Assembly: GCF_001984065.1 (NCBI RefSeq)
Contig: NZ_LYVP01000008.1
Location: forward strand, 1-64,000
Length of the DNA stretch: 64,000 bases
Direction: 5' to 3'
DNA from: Pseudomonas sp. KK4
GTDB lineage: Bacteria; Pseudomonadota; Gammaproteobacteria; Pseudomonadales; Pseudomonadaceae
Position 1 is the stretch's first letter. Every line of letters begins with the position of its first letter. Below, in pieces: positions 35,565 to 46,552 of this stretch. The position numbers and the translations under genes were made by a program. Below the pieces are notes generated by a model. That model saw only the letters and a program-made list of their open reading frames with translations. It had not been told where the DNA came from and ran no database searches.

Positions 35565-36437
35565 TCACTCACCCTTCTGCTGATCCAGCGCAATCTGATA
35601 CAGGACATTCTTGCGCTCGCCGGTAATTTGCGCCGCCAGGGCCGCCGCACGCTTGAGCGGCATCTCTTCGAGCAACAGATTGAGGATGCGCATCGCCTCA
35701 CTGCTGACGGCGCCTTCAGCCTCGGGCGCCGACCAACCCGCGACCAGCACCACGCACTCGCCACGCTGCTGATTGCTGTCCAACTCGACGAACTGACGCA
35801 ACTCGGCCAACGGTAAGCCTTTAAGGGTTTCGAACGTTTTGGTCAGTTCCCGCGCCAGCAAGGCCGGACGTTCGGCGCCGAACACCAGCTCCATATCCTG
35901 CAGGCACTCGAGGATGCGATGGGGGGCTTCATAAAAGATCAGCGTGCGCGGTTCTTCCTTTATGGCCTCCAGGCGAGCGCGCCGCCCCACCGCCTTGGCC
36001 GGCAGGAAACCTTCAAAGATGAAACGATCGGACGGCAACCCTGCCGCCGACAACGCAGCGATCAAGGCACAGGCCCCCGGAACCGGAACCACACTGATCC
36101 CGGCGGCGCGGGCCTGGCGCACCAGGTGATACCCCGGATCGGAAATCAGCGGCGTTCCCGCATCAGAGATCAGCGCGACATCGTCCCCCGCCAGCAAACG
36201 GGTAATGAAGCGGCTGCCCTCATCTCGCTCGTTGTGCTCATGGCAAGCCGCCAACGGCGTAGGAATGCCGAAATGCTGCATCAACCGCTGAGAATGACGA
36301 GTGTCTTCTGCGGCGATCAAAGCCACGTCACGCAAGATTTTCAGCGCGCGCGCACTGATGTCGTCCAGGTTGCCGATGGGCGTCGCCACCACATAAAGCG
36401 AGCCCGCAGCGGAATTCAAAGCACCTGGAACAGTCAA
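35565..36437 (-). CDS. rsmI: 16S rRNA 2'-O-methyltransferase RsmI
   Basis: A 290-residue SAM-dependent tetrapyrrole-methylase-fold enzyme that 2'-O-methylates C1402 of 16S rRNA. The N-terminal GSLYVVATPIGNLDDISARAL and ISDAGTPLISDPGY are diagnostic. No good ATG exists near the conserved start; a TTG at 36437 (first residues LTVPGAL) has GAGGTG 5 bases upstream, so it is chosen. The frame open to 36536 lacks a supported start. The gene is divergent from lpoA. Confidence 0.93.
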   Translation of the reverse strand: MTVPGALNSAAGSLYVVATPIGNLDDISARALKILRDVALIAAEDTRHSQRLMQHFGIPTPLAACHEHNERDEGSRFITRLLAGDDVALISDAGTPLISDPGYHLVRQARAAGISVVPVPGACALIAALSAAGLPSDRFIFEGFLPAKAVGRRARLEAIKEEPRTLIFYEAPHRILECLQDMELVFGAERPALLARELTKTFETLKGLPLAELRQFVELDSNQQRGECVVLVAGWSAPEAEGAVSSEAMRILNLLLEEMPLKRAAALAAQITGERKNVLYQIALDQQKGE

Positions 36438-36645
36438 AGCGCACACCTCATGATCAATAAAGCCGCCATTGTAGCGCGTAGCAACGCTGACGATACGCGC
36501 AAGAAACACTCGGCTTCGCCGCCTTTTGTGCCGCACCGCAACATTTACACCAGCTAAATTGATCGATTCACGCCAGTAACATCGCGCCCCGGCCAGTGGT
36601 TGGGTACAATTCCACGCTAATTTGATCGAGTATCAGGAACACTAC

Positions 36646-38456
36646 ATGATCGCTTGCCTGCGGCTGTTCACTGCCCTCTGCCTCGCTGCCTTGCTGACAG
36701 CTTGCGTCAGCTCGTCCTCCTCCAGCCTTGGCGAACTTCCACGGACCCCGGATGCCAGTATCGAGCAACTGCTCGAGAAAGCCGCTCAAAGCAAATCGCC
36801 GGAAGACGCTGCCCTGTTGCGACTGAGCGCAGCGGACCTGGCCTACCGCCAGGGCAATGCCGCGCAATCCGCGCAGATCCTGCAACAAGTACCGGTGGAG
36901 CAGCTAAAACCTGGCCAGCAGGTGTTCGCCAGTACCCTCGCCGCAGAATTGGCCATGACCCGCAATCAGCCGAAAGCCGCGCTGACGGCATTGAGTCATC
37001 CAAGCATGCAACGCTTGAGCGAGCTGCCGGAAGAGCAACAGGTCCGCACCGGCATCGTTCGCGCCCGCGCCCTTGAAGCCGATGGTCAGACACTGGCTGC
37101 CGCGAAGGAACGCATCTTCATTGCACCGATGCTCAAAGACGAAGCCGCCAGCAAAAACCACGAAGCGATCTGGGCCCTGATCGCCTCGCTGCCGACCGAC
37201 CAGTTGCAGCCGTCGACCACCGACGATCTTGGTGGCTGGATGGCTCTGGCCCTGGCGGTGAAAACTGCCGGCACCCTGGAGCAGCAACAGGCCGCCATCG
37301 ACAACTGGCGCGCGCAGAACCCTAAACACCCGGCCGCCATTCAACTGCCGCTGCCACTGACCAAGCTCAAGGAGCTGGCCAGCCAGCCCCTGGGTAAAAT
37401 CGGCCTGCTGCTGCCGCAGGACGGCCCGCTGGCCTCGGTCGGCAAGGCGTTGCGCGAAGGCTTCATGGCCGCTCACTACCAGGCGCAACAGGCAGGTCAG
37501 AAGCCACCAGCCATTGAGTTCTACGACAGCTCGAAGCTGACCTCCCTCGACGAGTTCTATCGCAAGGCCCAGGCCGATGGCGTGCAACTGGTCGTCGGCC
37601 CGCTGGAGAAGCCACTGGTCAAACAACTGAGCGCACGCCCGCAATTGCCGATCACCACCCTGGCGCTGAACTACAGCGAAGGCGAACAAGGTCCGCCTCA
37701 ACTGTTCCAGTTCGGCCTTGCCGCTGAAGACGAAGCCCGCGAAGTCTCCCGTCGCGCCCGTGCCGACGGCTTGCATCGTGCCGCCATCATGGTACCGAAA
37801 GGTGAATGGGGCGACCGCGTGCTGCGCGCGTTCAGCCAGGACTGGCAAGCCAACGGTGGCAGCATCGTCGCGACCGAGCGTGTCGACCAACCGGTGCAAC
37901 TGGCTCAACAGATCGCCGACATGTTCCAGTTGCGCCAGAGCGAAGGCCGCGCCAAGAGCCTGCAAAGTACCGTAGGTTCGCAGGTCGCCGCCCAGCCCTC
38001 CCGTCGCCAGGACATCGAGTTCATCTTCCTGGCCGCCACGCCACAACAGGCTCAACAGATCAAACCGACCCTGAACTTCCAGTACGCGGGCGACGTTCCG
38101 GTCTACGCCACGTCCCACGTGTTCAGCGCCAGCGGCGACGTCAACCAGTACAACGACATGAACGGCATTCGTTTCTGCGAAACCCCATGGTTGCTGGACG
38201 CCAATGATCCACTGCGCAAGCAGGTCACTGCACAATGGCCGCAAGCCGCCAGCAGCCTGGGCCGCCTGTACGCCATGGGTGTCGACGCCTACCGTCTGGC
38301 GCCGCGTCTGGGCCAGCTCAAGACCCTGCCGGACAGCCGCATTGAAGGTCAGTCGGGCAGCCTGGGCATGACCCAGAACCAGCGTGTCGTGCGCCAGTTG
38401 CCTTGGGCCGAGTTCGTCAACGGCCAGGTGCAGCGCCTGCCGGACACCCCGCGCTG

Positions 38457-38457
<1 letters not shown>
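36646..38457 (+). CDS. lpoA: penicillin-binding-protein activator LpoA
   Basis: A 603-residue outer-membrane lipoprotein (LppC/YraM family) that activates class A PBPs from outside the sacculus. The signal peptide ends in the lipobox LLTAC (Cys20), then a TPR-like helical N-domain (~35-240) and a periplasmic-binding-fold C-domain starting near KIGLLLPQDGPLASVGKALREGF follow. AGGA lies 7 bases before the ATG at 36646. The stop overlaps yraN (TGATG). The order rsmI / lpoA-yraN-diaA-dolP is the same as in E. coli. Confidence 0.93.
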
Positions 38458-40089
<1,632 letters not shown>

Positions 40090-40101
40090 TACTGCTGCCA
40101 C

Positions 40102-40202
40102 CTGTGGGAGCGAGCACGCTTGCGATGAACCTGAGGACACCGCGGGGCATCAAAATCCCGCGTCATCGTTTTCGACCATCGCGAGCCAGCTCGCTCCTAC
40201 AG
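40102..40202. repeat. paired REP (BIME)
   Basis: Two inverted units, CTGTGGGAGCGAGCACGCTTGCGATG and ATCGCGAGCCAGCTCGCTCCTACAG, about 50 bases apart, between the convergent dolP-like gene and sspB. The sequence is more diverged than the other REPs in the window. Confidence 0.8.
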
Positions 40203-40207
40203 GTAAT

Positions 40208-40240
40208 AAAAAAGGCAATCCTTGCGGATCGCCTTTTTTA
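40208..40240. terminator. bidirectional terminator, dolP-like / sspB
   Basis: The stem AAAAAAGGCGATCC / GGATTGCCTTTTTT with a short loop and A/T runs on both sides serves the two convergent transcription units. Confidence 0.85.
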
Positions 40241-40657
40241 TTACTTCACCACCTTCAAACTAGGCCGACCGCTTGGCCGCGGCGGCTCGCTGTCGGGTGG
40301 CGGAATGTCATCGTCCGGTTCGATTTCATCATCGTCCTCGCCCATAGGCGATTCCAGATCGAACACCATGCCCTGACCATTCTCCCGGGCGTAGATACCC
40401 AGGATCGAGGCAATGGGCACGAACAGCGTATGCGGCACACCACCAAAGCGGCCTTCGAAGCTCACTGCTTCGTTGTCCATGTGCAGATGGCGCACGGCCT
40501 GTGGCGATACGTTCAGGACAATCTGCCCGTCACTGGCGAAACCCTGCGGCACCTGAACCGACGGGTATTCGGAATTGACCAGCATGTGCGGTGTACAGTC
40601 GTTGTCCACGATCCACTCATAGAGCGCGCGGACCAGATAAGGTCGACTGGAGTTCAT
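40241..40657 (-). CDS. sspB: ClpXP specificity-enhancing factor SspB
   Basis: A 138-residue adaptor that delivers ssrA-tagged peptides to ClpXP. The folded N-domain has RPYLVRALYEWIVDNDCTPHMLVN and the conserved IYARENGQGM. An acidic, proline-rich flexible tail ends in PSLKVVK, the ClpX-binding motif. It follows sspA by 16 bases, the usual sspAB operon. Confidence 0.96.
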   Translation of the reverse strand: MNSSRPYLVRALYEWIVDNDCTPHMLVNSEYPSVQVPQGFASDGQIVLNVSPQAVRHLHMDNEAVSFEGRFGGVPHTLFVPIASILGIYARENGQGMVFDLESPMGEDDDEIEPDDDIPPPDSEPPRPSGRPSLKVVK

Positions 40658-40673
40658 AGCGGCTCCTTAAGCC

Positions 40674-41291
40674 TTAGCGCATATCGCGTTCGACACCAGA
40701 CAGACTCGCCTGGAAAGCCTCACGCGCAAACTGGCGCTCCATGTAATCAAGCAGCGGCTTGGCTGGCCGCGGCAGTTCGATACCCAGAATCGGCAATCGC
40801 CAGAGTATTGGCAATAGGCAGCAATCCACCAGGCTTTGTTCCTCACTGAGGAAAAACGGTTTGTCGGCGAACAACGGCGACACGCCGGTCAGGCTTTCAC
40901 GCAGTTCCTTGCGTGCCACGGCACGAGCCGCTTCCTTGGTCCGCGAATCCAGAATCAGATCCACCAAACCACACCAGTCTCGCTGGATGCGGTGCATCAA
41001 CAGACGACTGTTGGCACGCGCCACAGGATAAACCGGCAACAATGGCGGATGCGGGTAACGCTCATCCAGGTATTCCATCACCACCGTGGACTCCCACAAC
41101 GCCAGGTCACGATCGACCAGGGTGGGCAAACTGCCGTAAGGGTTCACTTCGATCAGTTTAGGCGGCTGACGGCCCGCTTCCACGTAAATGATCTCGGCGC
41201 TGACACCCTTCTCTGCCAGTACGATTCGCACTCGGTGGGAATAGTGGTCGGCGGGGTCGGAGTAACAGGCCAACCGATTGGTCACGCCCAT
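40674..41291 (-). CDS. sspA: stringent starvation protein A
   Basis: A 205-residue GST-fold protein that associates with RNA polymerase and affects stress, acid and virulence gene expression. The N-terminal thioredoxin-like domain ([24 protein letters not shown]) lacks a GST catalytic residue, and [20 protein letters not shown] and the helical C-domain are typical. It lies 150 bases after petC, with a long terminator-like hairpin between them, so it probably has its own promoter. Confidence 0.96.
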   Translation of the reverse strand: MGVTNRLACYSDPADHYSHRVRIVLAEKGVSAEIIYVEAGRQPPKLIEVNPYGSLPTLVDRDLALWESTVVMEYLDERYPHPPLLPVYPVARANSRLLMHRIQRDWCGLVDLILDSRTKEAARAVARKELRESLTGVSPLFADKPFFLSEEQSLVDCCLLPILWRLPILGIELPRPAKPLLDYMERQFAREAFQASLSGVERDMR

Positions 41292-41327
41292 GGCGGTCCT
41301 CCTCGCTTGTAGAAATGATCGAAAGCG

Positions 41328-41413
41328 GAAAAACGAGCGCGCCCAGAGGGCGTCTCCCGTAACCCCTGGCCAGCCAGGCTCGTTACACCTTCAGAGACGC
41401 CCTTGGGCGCGCG
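41328..41413 (-). terminator. long branched hairpin ending the petABC transcript
   Basis: Outer arms GCGCGCCCAGAGGGCGTCTC (41337-41356) and GAGACGCCCTTGGGCGCGC (41394-41412) enclose inner pairs GTAAC/GTTAC and CCTGGC/GCCAGG. On the minus strand the structure is followed by TCG and five T residues. The size and nested pairing are unusual for a simple terminator. Confidence 0.8.
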
Positions 41414-41441
41414 CGATTAACAGCAATAGCTTGAAGCTTTA

Positions 41442-42224
41442 TCAGTGCACGTCTTTCCAGTATTCACGCTTGAGCAAGTAGGCGAATACGAAGAAGAACG
41501 CCAGGTACAGCAATACGTACGTACCGATGCGCTGATGTTGCAGCTTAACCGGGTTAGCCGAGTAAGCCAGGAAGGTTACCAGATTCTTGACCTTCTCATC
41601 GAACTGCTCTTCGGTCAAAGCACCACTCTTGGGCACGATCGTCAGCTGATCGCACGCTTCATGGGTCAGCGCCGTACCGGTCAACGGGTCATATTGCTTC
41701 TTGCCGTTTTCGACGATCTGAACCTGTTTGCAACCGACGACCTGACGCCCTTGCAAGCCCACCAGCACGTTCGGCATGCCGACGTTCGGGAAGACCTTGT
41801 TGTTCACGCCCCAAGGGCGCGACGGATCTTCATAGAACGACTTCAGATAACCGTACAGCCAATCAGTACCGCGAACGCGAGCCACCAGGGTCAGATCGGG
41901 CGGTGCCGCACCGAACCAGGTCTTGGCGTCGGCCGGCTGCATGCCGATGCTCATGTGGTCGCCGATCTTGGCACCGGTGAACACCAGCTTCTCGAGCATC
42001 ATTTCGTGGGGAATGCCCAGGTCATCGGCAACACGCTCGTAGCGCTGGAACTTGGCGCTGTGGCAACCCATGCAATAGTTGGCAAAGGTACGTGCGCCAT
42101 CCTGCATGGCCGCCTTGTCCGATACGTCGATGTCGACTTTTTCCAGCTCCGGGCCACCGTGTTCAGCAGCGAAAGCGAACACTGGCAGCGTAGCGAGCAT
42201 CAATACCGCAAATAGCTTTTTCAT
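41442..42224 (-). CDS. petC: cytochrome c1 of the bc1 complex
   Basis: A 260-residue membrane-anchored c-type cytochrome that passes electrons from the Rieske protein to soluble cytochrome c. It has a cleavable signal peptide (LFAVLMLATLPVFAFA), the heme-binding CMGCH near residue 50, an axial Met candidate in the later half, and a C-terminal transmembrane anchor (IGTYVLLYLAFFFVFAYLLKREYW). The ATG at 42224 overlaps the petB stop (TGATG). The longer frame to 42317 lies in petB. Confidence 0.96.
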   Translation of the reverse strand: MKKLFAVLMLATLPVFAFAAEHGGPELEKVDIDVSDKAAMQDGARTFANYCMGCHSAKFQRYERVADDLGIPHEMMLEKLVFTGAKIGDHMSIGMQPADAKTWFGAAPPDLTLVARVRGTDWLYGYLKSFYEDPSRPWGVNNKVFPNVGMPNVLVGLQGRQVVGCKQVQIVENGKKQYDPLTGTALTHEACDQLTIVPKSGALTEEQFDEKVKNLVTFLAYSANPVKLQHQRIGTYVLLYLAFFFVFAYLLKREYWKDVH

Positions 42225-43435
42225 CAGCCAGTCACCCTTTCCGGAACCGGTTTTGTCTTCTCGAGCCTGGTATAGAACGGCATCAGAATGAAGTAGGCGA
42301 AGTACAGGAAGGTACATACCTGCGACAGCAACGTACGCTCAGGGGTCGGCGCCAATACACCCAGAATGCCCAGGATGACGAACGCGATGCAAAACACCCA
42401 CAGCCAGATCTTGCTCAGCCAGCCTTTATACCGCATCGACTTGACCGGGCTACGGTCCAGCCACGGCAGGACGAACAACACAGCGATGGCCGCACCCATG
42501 GCGATGACGCCGAAGAGCTTGTCCGGAACCGCCCGCAAGATCGCGTAGAACGGCGTGAAGTACCAGACCGGAGCGATATGCTCTGGGGTCTTGAAGGCGT
42601 TCGCCACTTCAAAGTTCGGCTTCTCGAGGAAGTAGCCGCCCATTTCCGGGAAGAAAAATACGATCGAACAGAAGATGAACAGGAACACCACCACGCCGAC
42701 GATATCTTTCACGGTGTAGTACGGATGGAAGGCAATGCCGTCCAGCGGTACGCCGTTTTCGTCTTTGAATTTCTTGATGTCCACGCCGTCCGGGTTGTTC
42801 GAACCCACTTCGTGCAGCGCCAGGATGTGCAGCACCACCAGACCGAGGATCACGATCGGCAAGGCAACCACATGCAAGGCAAAGAAGCGGTTGAGGGTAA
42901 TACCGGAAATCAGGTAGTCACCACGGATCCACTGGGTCAGATCGTTACCGATGACCGGGATCGCACCGAACAGCGAGATGATCACCTGGGCGCCCCAGTA
43001 GGACATCTGGCCCCACGGGAGCAGGTAGCCCATGAAGGCCTCAGCCATCAGCGCCAGGTAGATCAGCATGCCGAAGACCCACACCAGCTCACGCGGCTTC
43101 TGGTACGAACCGTAGAGCAGGCCACGGAACATGTGCAGATAGACCACGATGAAGAACGCCGAAGCGCCGGTGGAGTGAAGCAGGCGCAGAATCGAACCGT
43201 ACTCGACGTCGCGCATGATGTATTCGACGGACGCGAAGGCTTCTTCGGCCGACGGGGTGTAGCTCATGGTCAGCCAGACACCGGTGACGATCTGGTTGAC
43301 CAGAACGAGCAGCGCGAGGGAACCAAAGAAATAGAAGAAGTTGAAGTTCTTCGGGGCATAGTACTTGCTGAGATGGTCTTCCCACATTTTGGTCGCGGGA
43401 AAGCGCGCATCAACCCAATCCATGAACTTGCTCAT
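42224..43435 (-). CDS. petB: cytochrome b of the bc1 complex
   Basis: A 403-residue integral membrane diheme cytochrome of ubiquinol-cytochrome c reductase. The motifs GASAFFIVVYLHMFRGLLYGSY and FFALHVVALPIVILGLVVLHILALHEVGSNNP carry heme-ligand histidines, and PEW-region equivalents are in the C-half. The ATG at 43435 overlaps the petA stop by one base; the GTG at 43438 is rejected. Confidence 0.97.
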   Translation of the reverse strand: MSKFMDWVDARFPATKMWEDHLSKYYAPKNFNFFYFFGSLALLVLVNQIVTGVWLTMSYTPSAEEAFASVEYIMRDVEYGSILRLLHSTGASAFFIVVYLHMFRGLLYGSYQKPRELVWVFGMLIYLALMAEAFMGYLLPWGQMSYWGAQVIISLFGAIPVIGNDLTQWIRGDYLISGITLNRFFALHVVALPIVILGLVVLHILALHEVGSNNPDGVDIKKFKDENGVPLDGIAFHPYYTVKDIVGVVVFLFIFCSIVFFFPEMGGYFLEKPNFEVANAFKTPEHIAPVWYFTPFYAILRAVPDKLFGVIAMGAAIAVLFVLPWLDRSPVKSMRYKGWLSKIWLWVFCIAFVILGILGVLAPTPERTLLSQVCTFLYFAYFILMPFYTRLEKTKPVPERVTG

Positions 43436-44028
43436 CACGCTTTCTCCGTATCGACGCCAATGACGATGATGTCATCGGTCTCATAGGAATGCGGGGGAAC
43501 TGGCAGGTTCAAAGGCGCAGGTTGCGACTTGTAGACGCGACCAGCCAGGTCGTAGTGGGAACCGTGGCAAGGGCAGAAATACCCACCTACCCAGTCCTTG
43601 CCCAGGTCTGCGGGAGCGACTTCGGGACGGAATGTCGGCGAGCAACCCAGGTGCGTGCAGATACCGATCAGCAGCAGAACCTCAGGCTTGATCGAACGGA
43701 ATTCCGGATTGACATAAGTCGGTTGTGTCGAGTTCTTGGAGTCCGGGTCAGAGAGCTGACCCTCGATCTTCTTCAGATTACCCAGGATTTCCTGTGTACG
43801 GCGGACGATGAACACCGGCTGGCCGCGCCATTCAGCAATCATCTGCTGGCCTGGCTCGATTTTGCTGACATTCACTTTCACCGGTGCACCTGCGGCTTTC
43901 GCCTTGGCACTGGGAAACCATGACCCCACGAACGGGACCGCAGCCCCCACCGCTCCTGCAGCACCCACCACGGATGTGGCTGCTACCAAGAAGCGACGCC
44001 GGCCTGCATTCACGCCGTCATTGCTCAT
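43435..44028 (-). CDS. petA: Rieske iron-sulfur subunit of the bc1 complex
   Basis: A 197-residue Rieske protein. The N-terminus has a twin-arginine-like RRRFL and one transmembrane segment (~12-35), and the [2Fe-2S] ligands are in CTHLGC and CPCHGSHYD. It oxidises ubihydroquinone and reduces cytochrome c1. It is the first gene of petABC. The 210 bases upstream up to the rpsI terminator contain no ORF and should hold the promoter; an AT-rich stretch lies near 44085-44110. Confidence 0.97.
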   Translation of the reverse strand: MSNDGVNAGRRRFLVAATSVVGAAGAVGAAVPFVGSWFPSAKAKAAGAPVKVNVSKIEPGQQMIAEWRGQPVFIVRRTQEILGNLKKIEGQLSDPDSKNSTQPTYVNPEFRSIKPEVLLLIGICTHLGCSPTFRPEVAPADLGKDWVGGYFCPCHGSHYDLAGRVYKSQPAPLNLPVPPHSYETDDIIVIGVDTEKA

Positions 44029-44238
44029 TCAGTCCTCTCCCATCAGCTTTGTGGCCTGTTAAATCAGGCATCTACTAAGTAAAACGCTGTACTTATAAAA
44101 ATTTTGCCGAATGGTAATGAAAACCCCCAATTCTGACAAGGTAATTACCGGGAGGGCTCTCCCTCAAGCCTTGTAGTATAGGGCGTCTACGGCTGTGGCA
44201 AGTTGTCACAGCGCAATTCTTTAATAAATCGCACGCAC

Positions 44239-44281
44239 AAAAAAACGCCCAGCTCCGTGAGGAAACTGGGCGTTCTTTTTT
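44239..44281. terminator. terminator after rpsI (bidirectional stem)
   Basis: AACGCCCAG / CTGGGCGTT stem with a 12-base loop, A-run on one side and T-run on the other. It ends the rplM-rpsI transcript on the minus strand. Confidence 0.92.
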
Positions 44282-44296
44282 GAACGTGGAAGCGAA

Positions 44297-44689
44297 TTAA
44301 CGCTTCGAGTACTGCGGACGCTTACGCGCTTTACGCAGACCCACTTTCTTACGTTCAACTTCACGTGCATCGCGGGTTACGAAGCCGGCTTTACGCAGTG
44401 CGCTGCGCAGAGTTTCGTCGTAGTCCATCAGAGCGCGGGTGATACCGTGGCGGATTGCGCCAGCCTGACCACTTACACCACCGCCGATCACGGTGACGTA
44501 GATGTCGAACTTCTCGACAGTCTCAGTCAATTCCAGCGGCTGACGAACCACCATGCGGGCAGTTTCGCGGCCGAAGAAATTATCCAGCGAACGGTTGTTG
44601 ATGGAGATGTTACCAGTACCCGGACGCAGGAAAACGCGTGCGGTTGCGGTCTTGCGACGGCCAGTGCCGTAATTTTGAGTCGCCGACAT
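44297..44689 (-). CDS. rpsI: 30S ribosomal protein S9
   Basis: A 130-residue S9/uS9 protein. The N-terminus [18 protein letters not shown], the [19 protein letters not shown] loop ([19 protein letters not shown]) and the basic C-terminal tail [11 protein letters not shown], which reaches the ribosomal P site, are all present. It is 14 bases downstream of rplM, the universal rplM-rpsI pair. Confidence 0.99.
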   Translation of the reverse strand: MSATQNYGTGRRKTATARVFLRPGTGNISINNRSLDNFFGRETARMVVRQPLELTETVEKFDIYVTVIGGGVSGQAGAIRHGITRALMDYDETLRSALRKAGFVTRDAREVERKKVGLRKARKRPQYSKR

Positions 44690-44703
44690 AATGAACTATT
44701 CCG

Positions 44704-45132
44704 TTAAATCTTCAGTTCTTGGGGCTGCTGAGCAGTATGAGGGTGTGCAGCGCCCGCATAGACTTTCAGCTTACGGTACATGTCGCGACCCAGCGGGTTC
44801 TTAGGCAGCATGCCTTTGACCGCGGTCTCGATCACGCGCTCAGGGGCCTTGGCGATCAGCTTTTCAAAGTTGATCGACTTGATGCCGCCCGGGAAACCGG
44901 AGTGGGAGTAGTACATTTTGTCAGTGGTTTTAGCGCCGGTAACACGGATCTGCTCGGCGTTGATTACGACGATGTAGTCGCCGGTGTCAACGTGAGGAGT
45001 GTACTCAGGCTTGTGCTTGCCACGCAGACGGCTCGCGATTTCGGTGGCCAGACGACCCAGGGTCTGACCAGCAGCGTCGACGACAAACCAGTCGCGCTTT
45101 ACTGTTTCCGGTTTAGCAGTAAAAGTTTTCAT
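44704..45132 (-). CDS. rplM: 50S ribosomal protein L13
   Basis: A 142-residue L13/uL13 protein. [33 protein letters not shown] and the later [20 protein letters not shown] are signature stretches. A ~35-base leader with a small CCGCC/GGCGG hairpin (45151-45173) lies between the predicted transcription start and the ATG and might serve in L13 autoregulation; that is inference. Confidence 0.99.
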   Translation of the reverse strand: MKTFTAKPETVKRDWFVVDAAGQTLGRLATEIASRLRGKHKPEYTPHVDTGDYIVVINAEQIRVTGAKTTDKMYYSHSGFPGGIKSINFEKLIAKAPERVIETAVKGMLPKNPLGRDMYRKLKVYAGAAHPHTAQQPQELKI

Positions 45133-45173
45133 TCTTTATAGCCTCAGGGGCCGCCCTGTAAATTAGACGGCGG

Positions 45174-45202
45174 ATCTTACTGAATAGTGCGTACTTTGAC
45201 AA
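45174..45202 (-). promoter_or_regulatory. predicted rplM-rpsI promoter
   Basis: The minus strand has TTGTCA (45202-45197), a 17-bp spacer and TAAGAT (45179-45174). This is a strong sigma70 match, and the start would fall near 45167. The 60-codon frame covering 45113-45295 is an artefact of this leader region. Confidence 0.8.
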
Positions 45203-45377
45203 GTCAAAGGCAGCCGGATACAGACGCTTTCGGGGGCTCGGGTCGGCGCGTCCGTTCAACGGCAAGATTCTTCGGCGGCGGCGCATCACTTCCACTGCAG
45301 AAAGAGGTGCGCAATTATGCAGATTGCGAAAAATAATTCAACCTGCTTTTATGATTGTTTTGCCCAAGGAGCACCCG

Positions 45378-46418
45378 ATGGACTATCGCCAGCTAGGCCG
45401 GACCAATCTGAACGTGAGTGCACTCTGCCTCGGCACCATGACCTGGGGTGAGCAGAACAGCGAAGCCGACGCCTTCGCCCAGATTGAGCGAGCCAAGAGC
45501 GCCGGGATCAATTTCATCGACACCGCCGAGATGTACCCGGTGCCGCCCAAGGCCGACACCTACGCCACCACCGAACGCTACATCGGCAATTATTTCAAGA
45601 GCCGCGGCGACCGCGCCGACTGGATCCTGGCCAGCAAGATCGCCGGCCCCGGCAACACCATCGACTACATTCGCGACAAGAACCTTCGGCACAATCGACA
45701 GCACATCACGGAAGCGGTGGATGCCAGCCTCAAGCGTCTGCAGACCGACTACATCGACCTCTACCAGTTGCACTGGCCCGAGCGCAGCACCAACTTCTTC
45801 GGGCAACTGGGCTACAAGCACAAGATCGAAGCCAACCTGACGCCGCTGGAGGACACCCTCGAAGCCCTCGACGAGCAGGTCAAGGCCGGCAAGATCCGCC
45901 ACATCGGCCTGTCCAACGAAACCCCGTGGGGCACCATGCGTTTTCTCGCCCTGGCCGAAGCCCGCGGCTGGCCGCGCTCGGTGTCGATCCAGAACCCCTA
46001 CAACCTGCTCAACCGCAGCTTTGAGGTGGGTCTGGCGGAAATCGCCATCCGCGAACAGTGCGGCCTGCTCGCCTATTCGCCACTGGCATTCGGCTTCCTT
46101 TCGGGCAAGTACGAGGGTGGCGCCCGTCCGCCGAAGGGCCGCCTGAGCCTCTACAGCCGCTTCAGCCGCTACTTCAACCCGCAATCGGAAGCCGCGTGCA
46201 GCCGCTACGTGGCGCTTGCCCGTGAGCACGGCCTGGACCCGGCGCAAATGGCGCTGGCCTTCGTCACGCAACAGCCGTTCGTGACCAGCAACATCATCGG
46301 CGCGACCACCCTCGAGCAACTGGACAGCAACATTGCCAGTTTTGATCTGAAGCTGTCGGATGAAGTGCTGGAAGGGATCGAGGCGATTCACAAGGATCAG
46401 CCGAATCCTGCGCCATGA
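45378..46418 (+). CDS. aldo/keto reductase (Tas-like)
   Basis: A 346-residue NADP-dependent aldo/keto reductase. The N-terminal MDYRQLGRTNLNVSALCLGTMTWGEQNSEADAF and DTAEMYPVPPK are very close to E. coli Tas as I remember it. The catalytic tetrad is visible: Asp and Tyr in DTAEMY, Lys in ASKIAG, His in QLHWPE. AAGGAG lies 6 bases upstream of the ATG at 45378, and the extension to 45324 is rejected. The physiological substrate is unknown. Confidence 0.92.
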   Translation: MDYRQLGRTNLNVSALCLGTMTWGEQNSEADAFAQIERAKSAGINFIDTAEMYPVPPKADTYATTERYIGNYFKSRGDRADWILASKIAGPGNTIDYIRDKNLRHNRQHITEAVDASLKRLQTDYIDLYQLHWPERSTNFFGQLGYKHKIEANLTPLEDTLEALDEQVKAGKIRHIGLSNETPWGTMRFLALAEARGWPRSVSIQNPYNLLNRSFEVGLAEIAIREQCGLLAYSPLAFGFLSGKYEGGARPPKGRLSLYSRFSRYFNPQSEAACSRYVALAREHGLDPAQMALAFVTQQPFVTSNIIGATTLEQLDSNIASFDLKLSDEVLEGIEAIHKDQPNPAP

Positions 46419-46434
46419 TTGATTTATAAATCGC

Positions 46435-46530
46435 CTTCGCGAGCAAGCCCGCTCCCACATTGGGTCAGTGCCGATCACAGAAGTGTGGTCAGCCCCTGAT
46501 CCGGTGTGGGAGCGGGCTTGCTCGCGAAAA
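46435..46530. repeat. paired REP (BIME)
   Basis: Inverted units CTTCGCGAGCAAGCCCGCTC and GTGTGGGAGCGGGCTTGCTCGC are about 45 bases apart. They sit between the convergent aldo/keto reductase and acyl-CoA dehydrogenase genes, where they may act as the shared transcript end. Confidence 0.88.
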
Positions 46531-46552
46531 GCGTGCGCAAAATCAACCCCGG

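Noticed and set aside
41328..41413. possible tRNA or riboswitch
   Set aside because: The nested pairing does not form a cloverleaf and no anticodon or T-loop is present; terminator or stability element is the simpler reading.
45113..45295. 60-codon frame upstream of rplM
   Set aside because: It covers the rplM promoter and leader; Arg-rich, no ribosome site.
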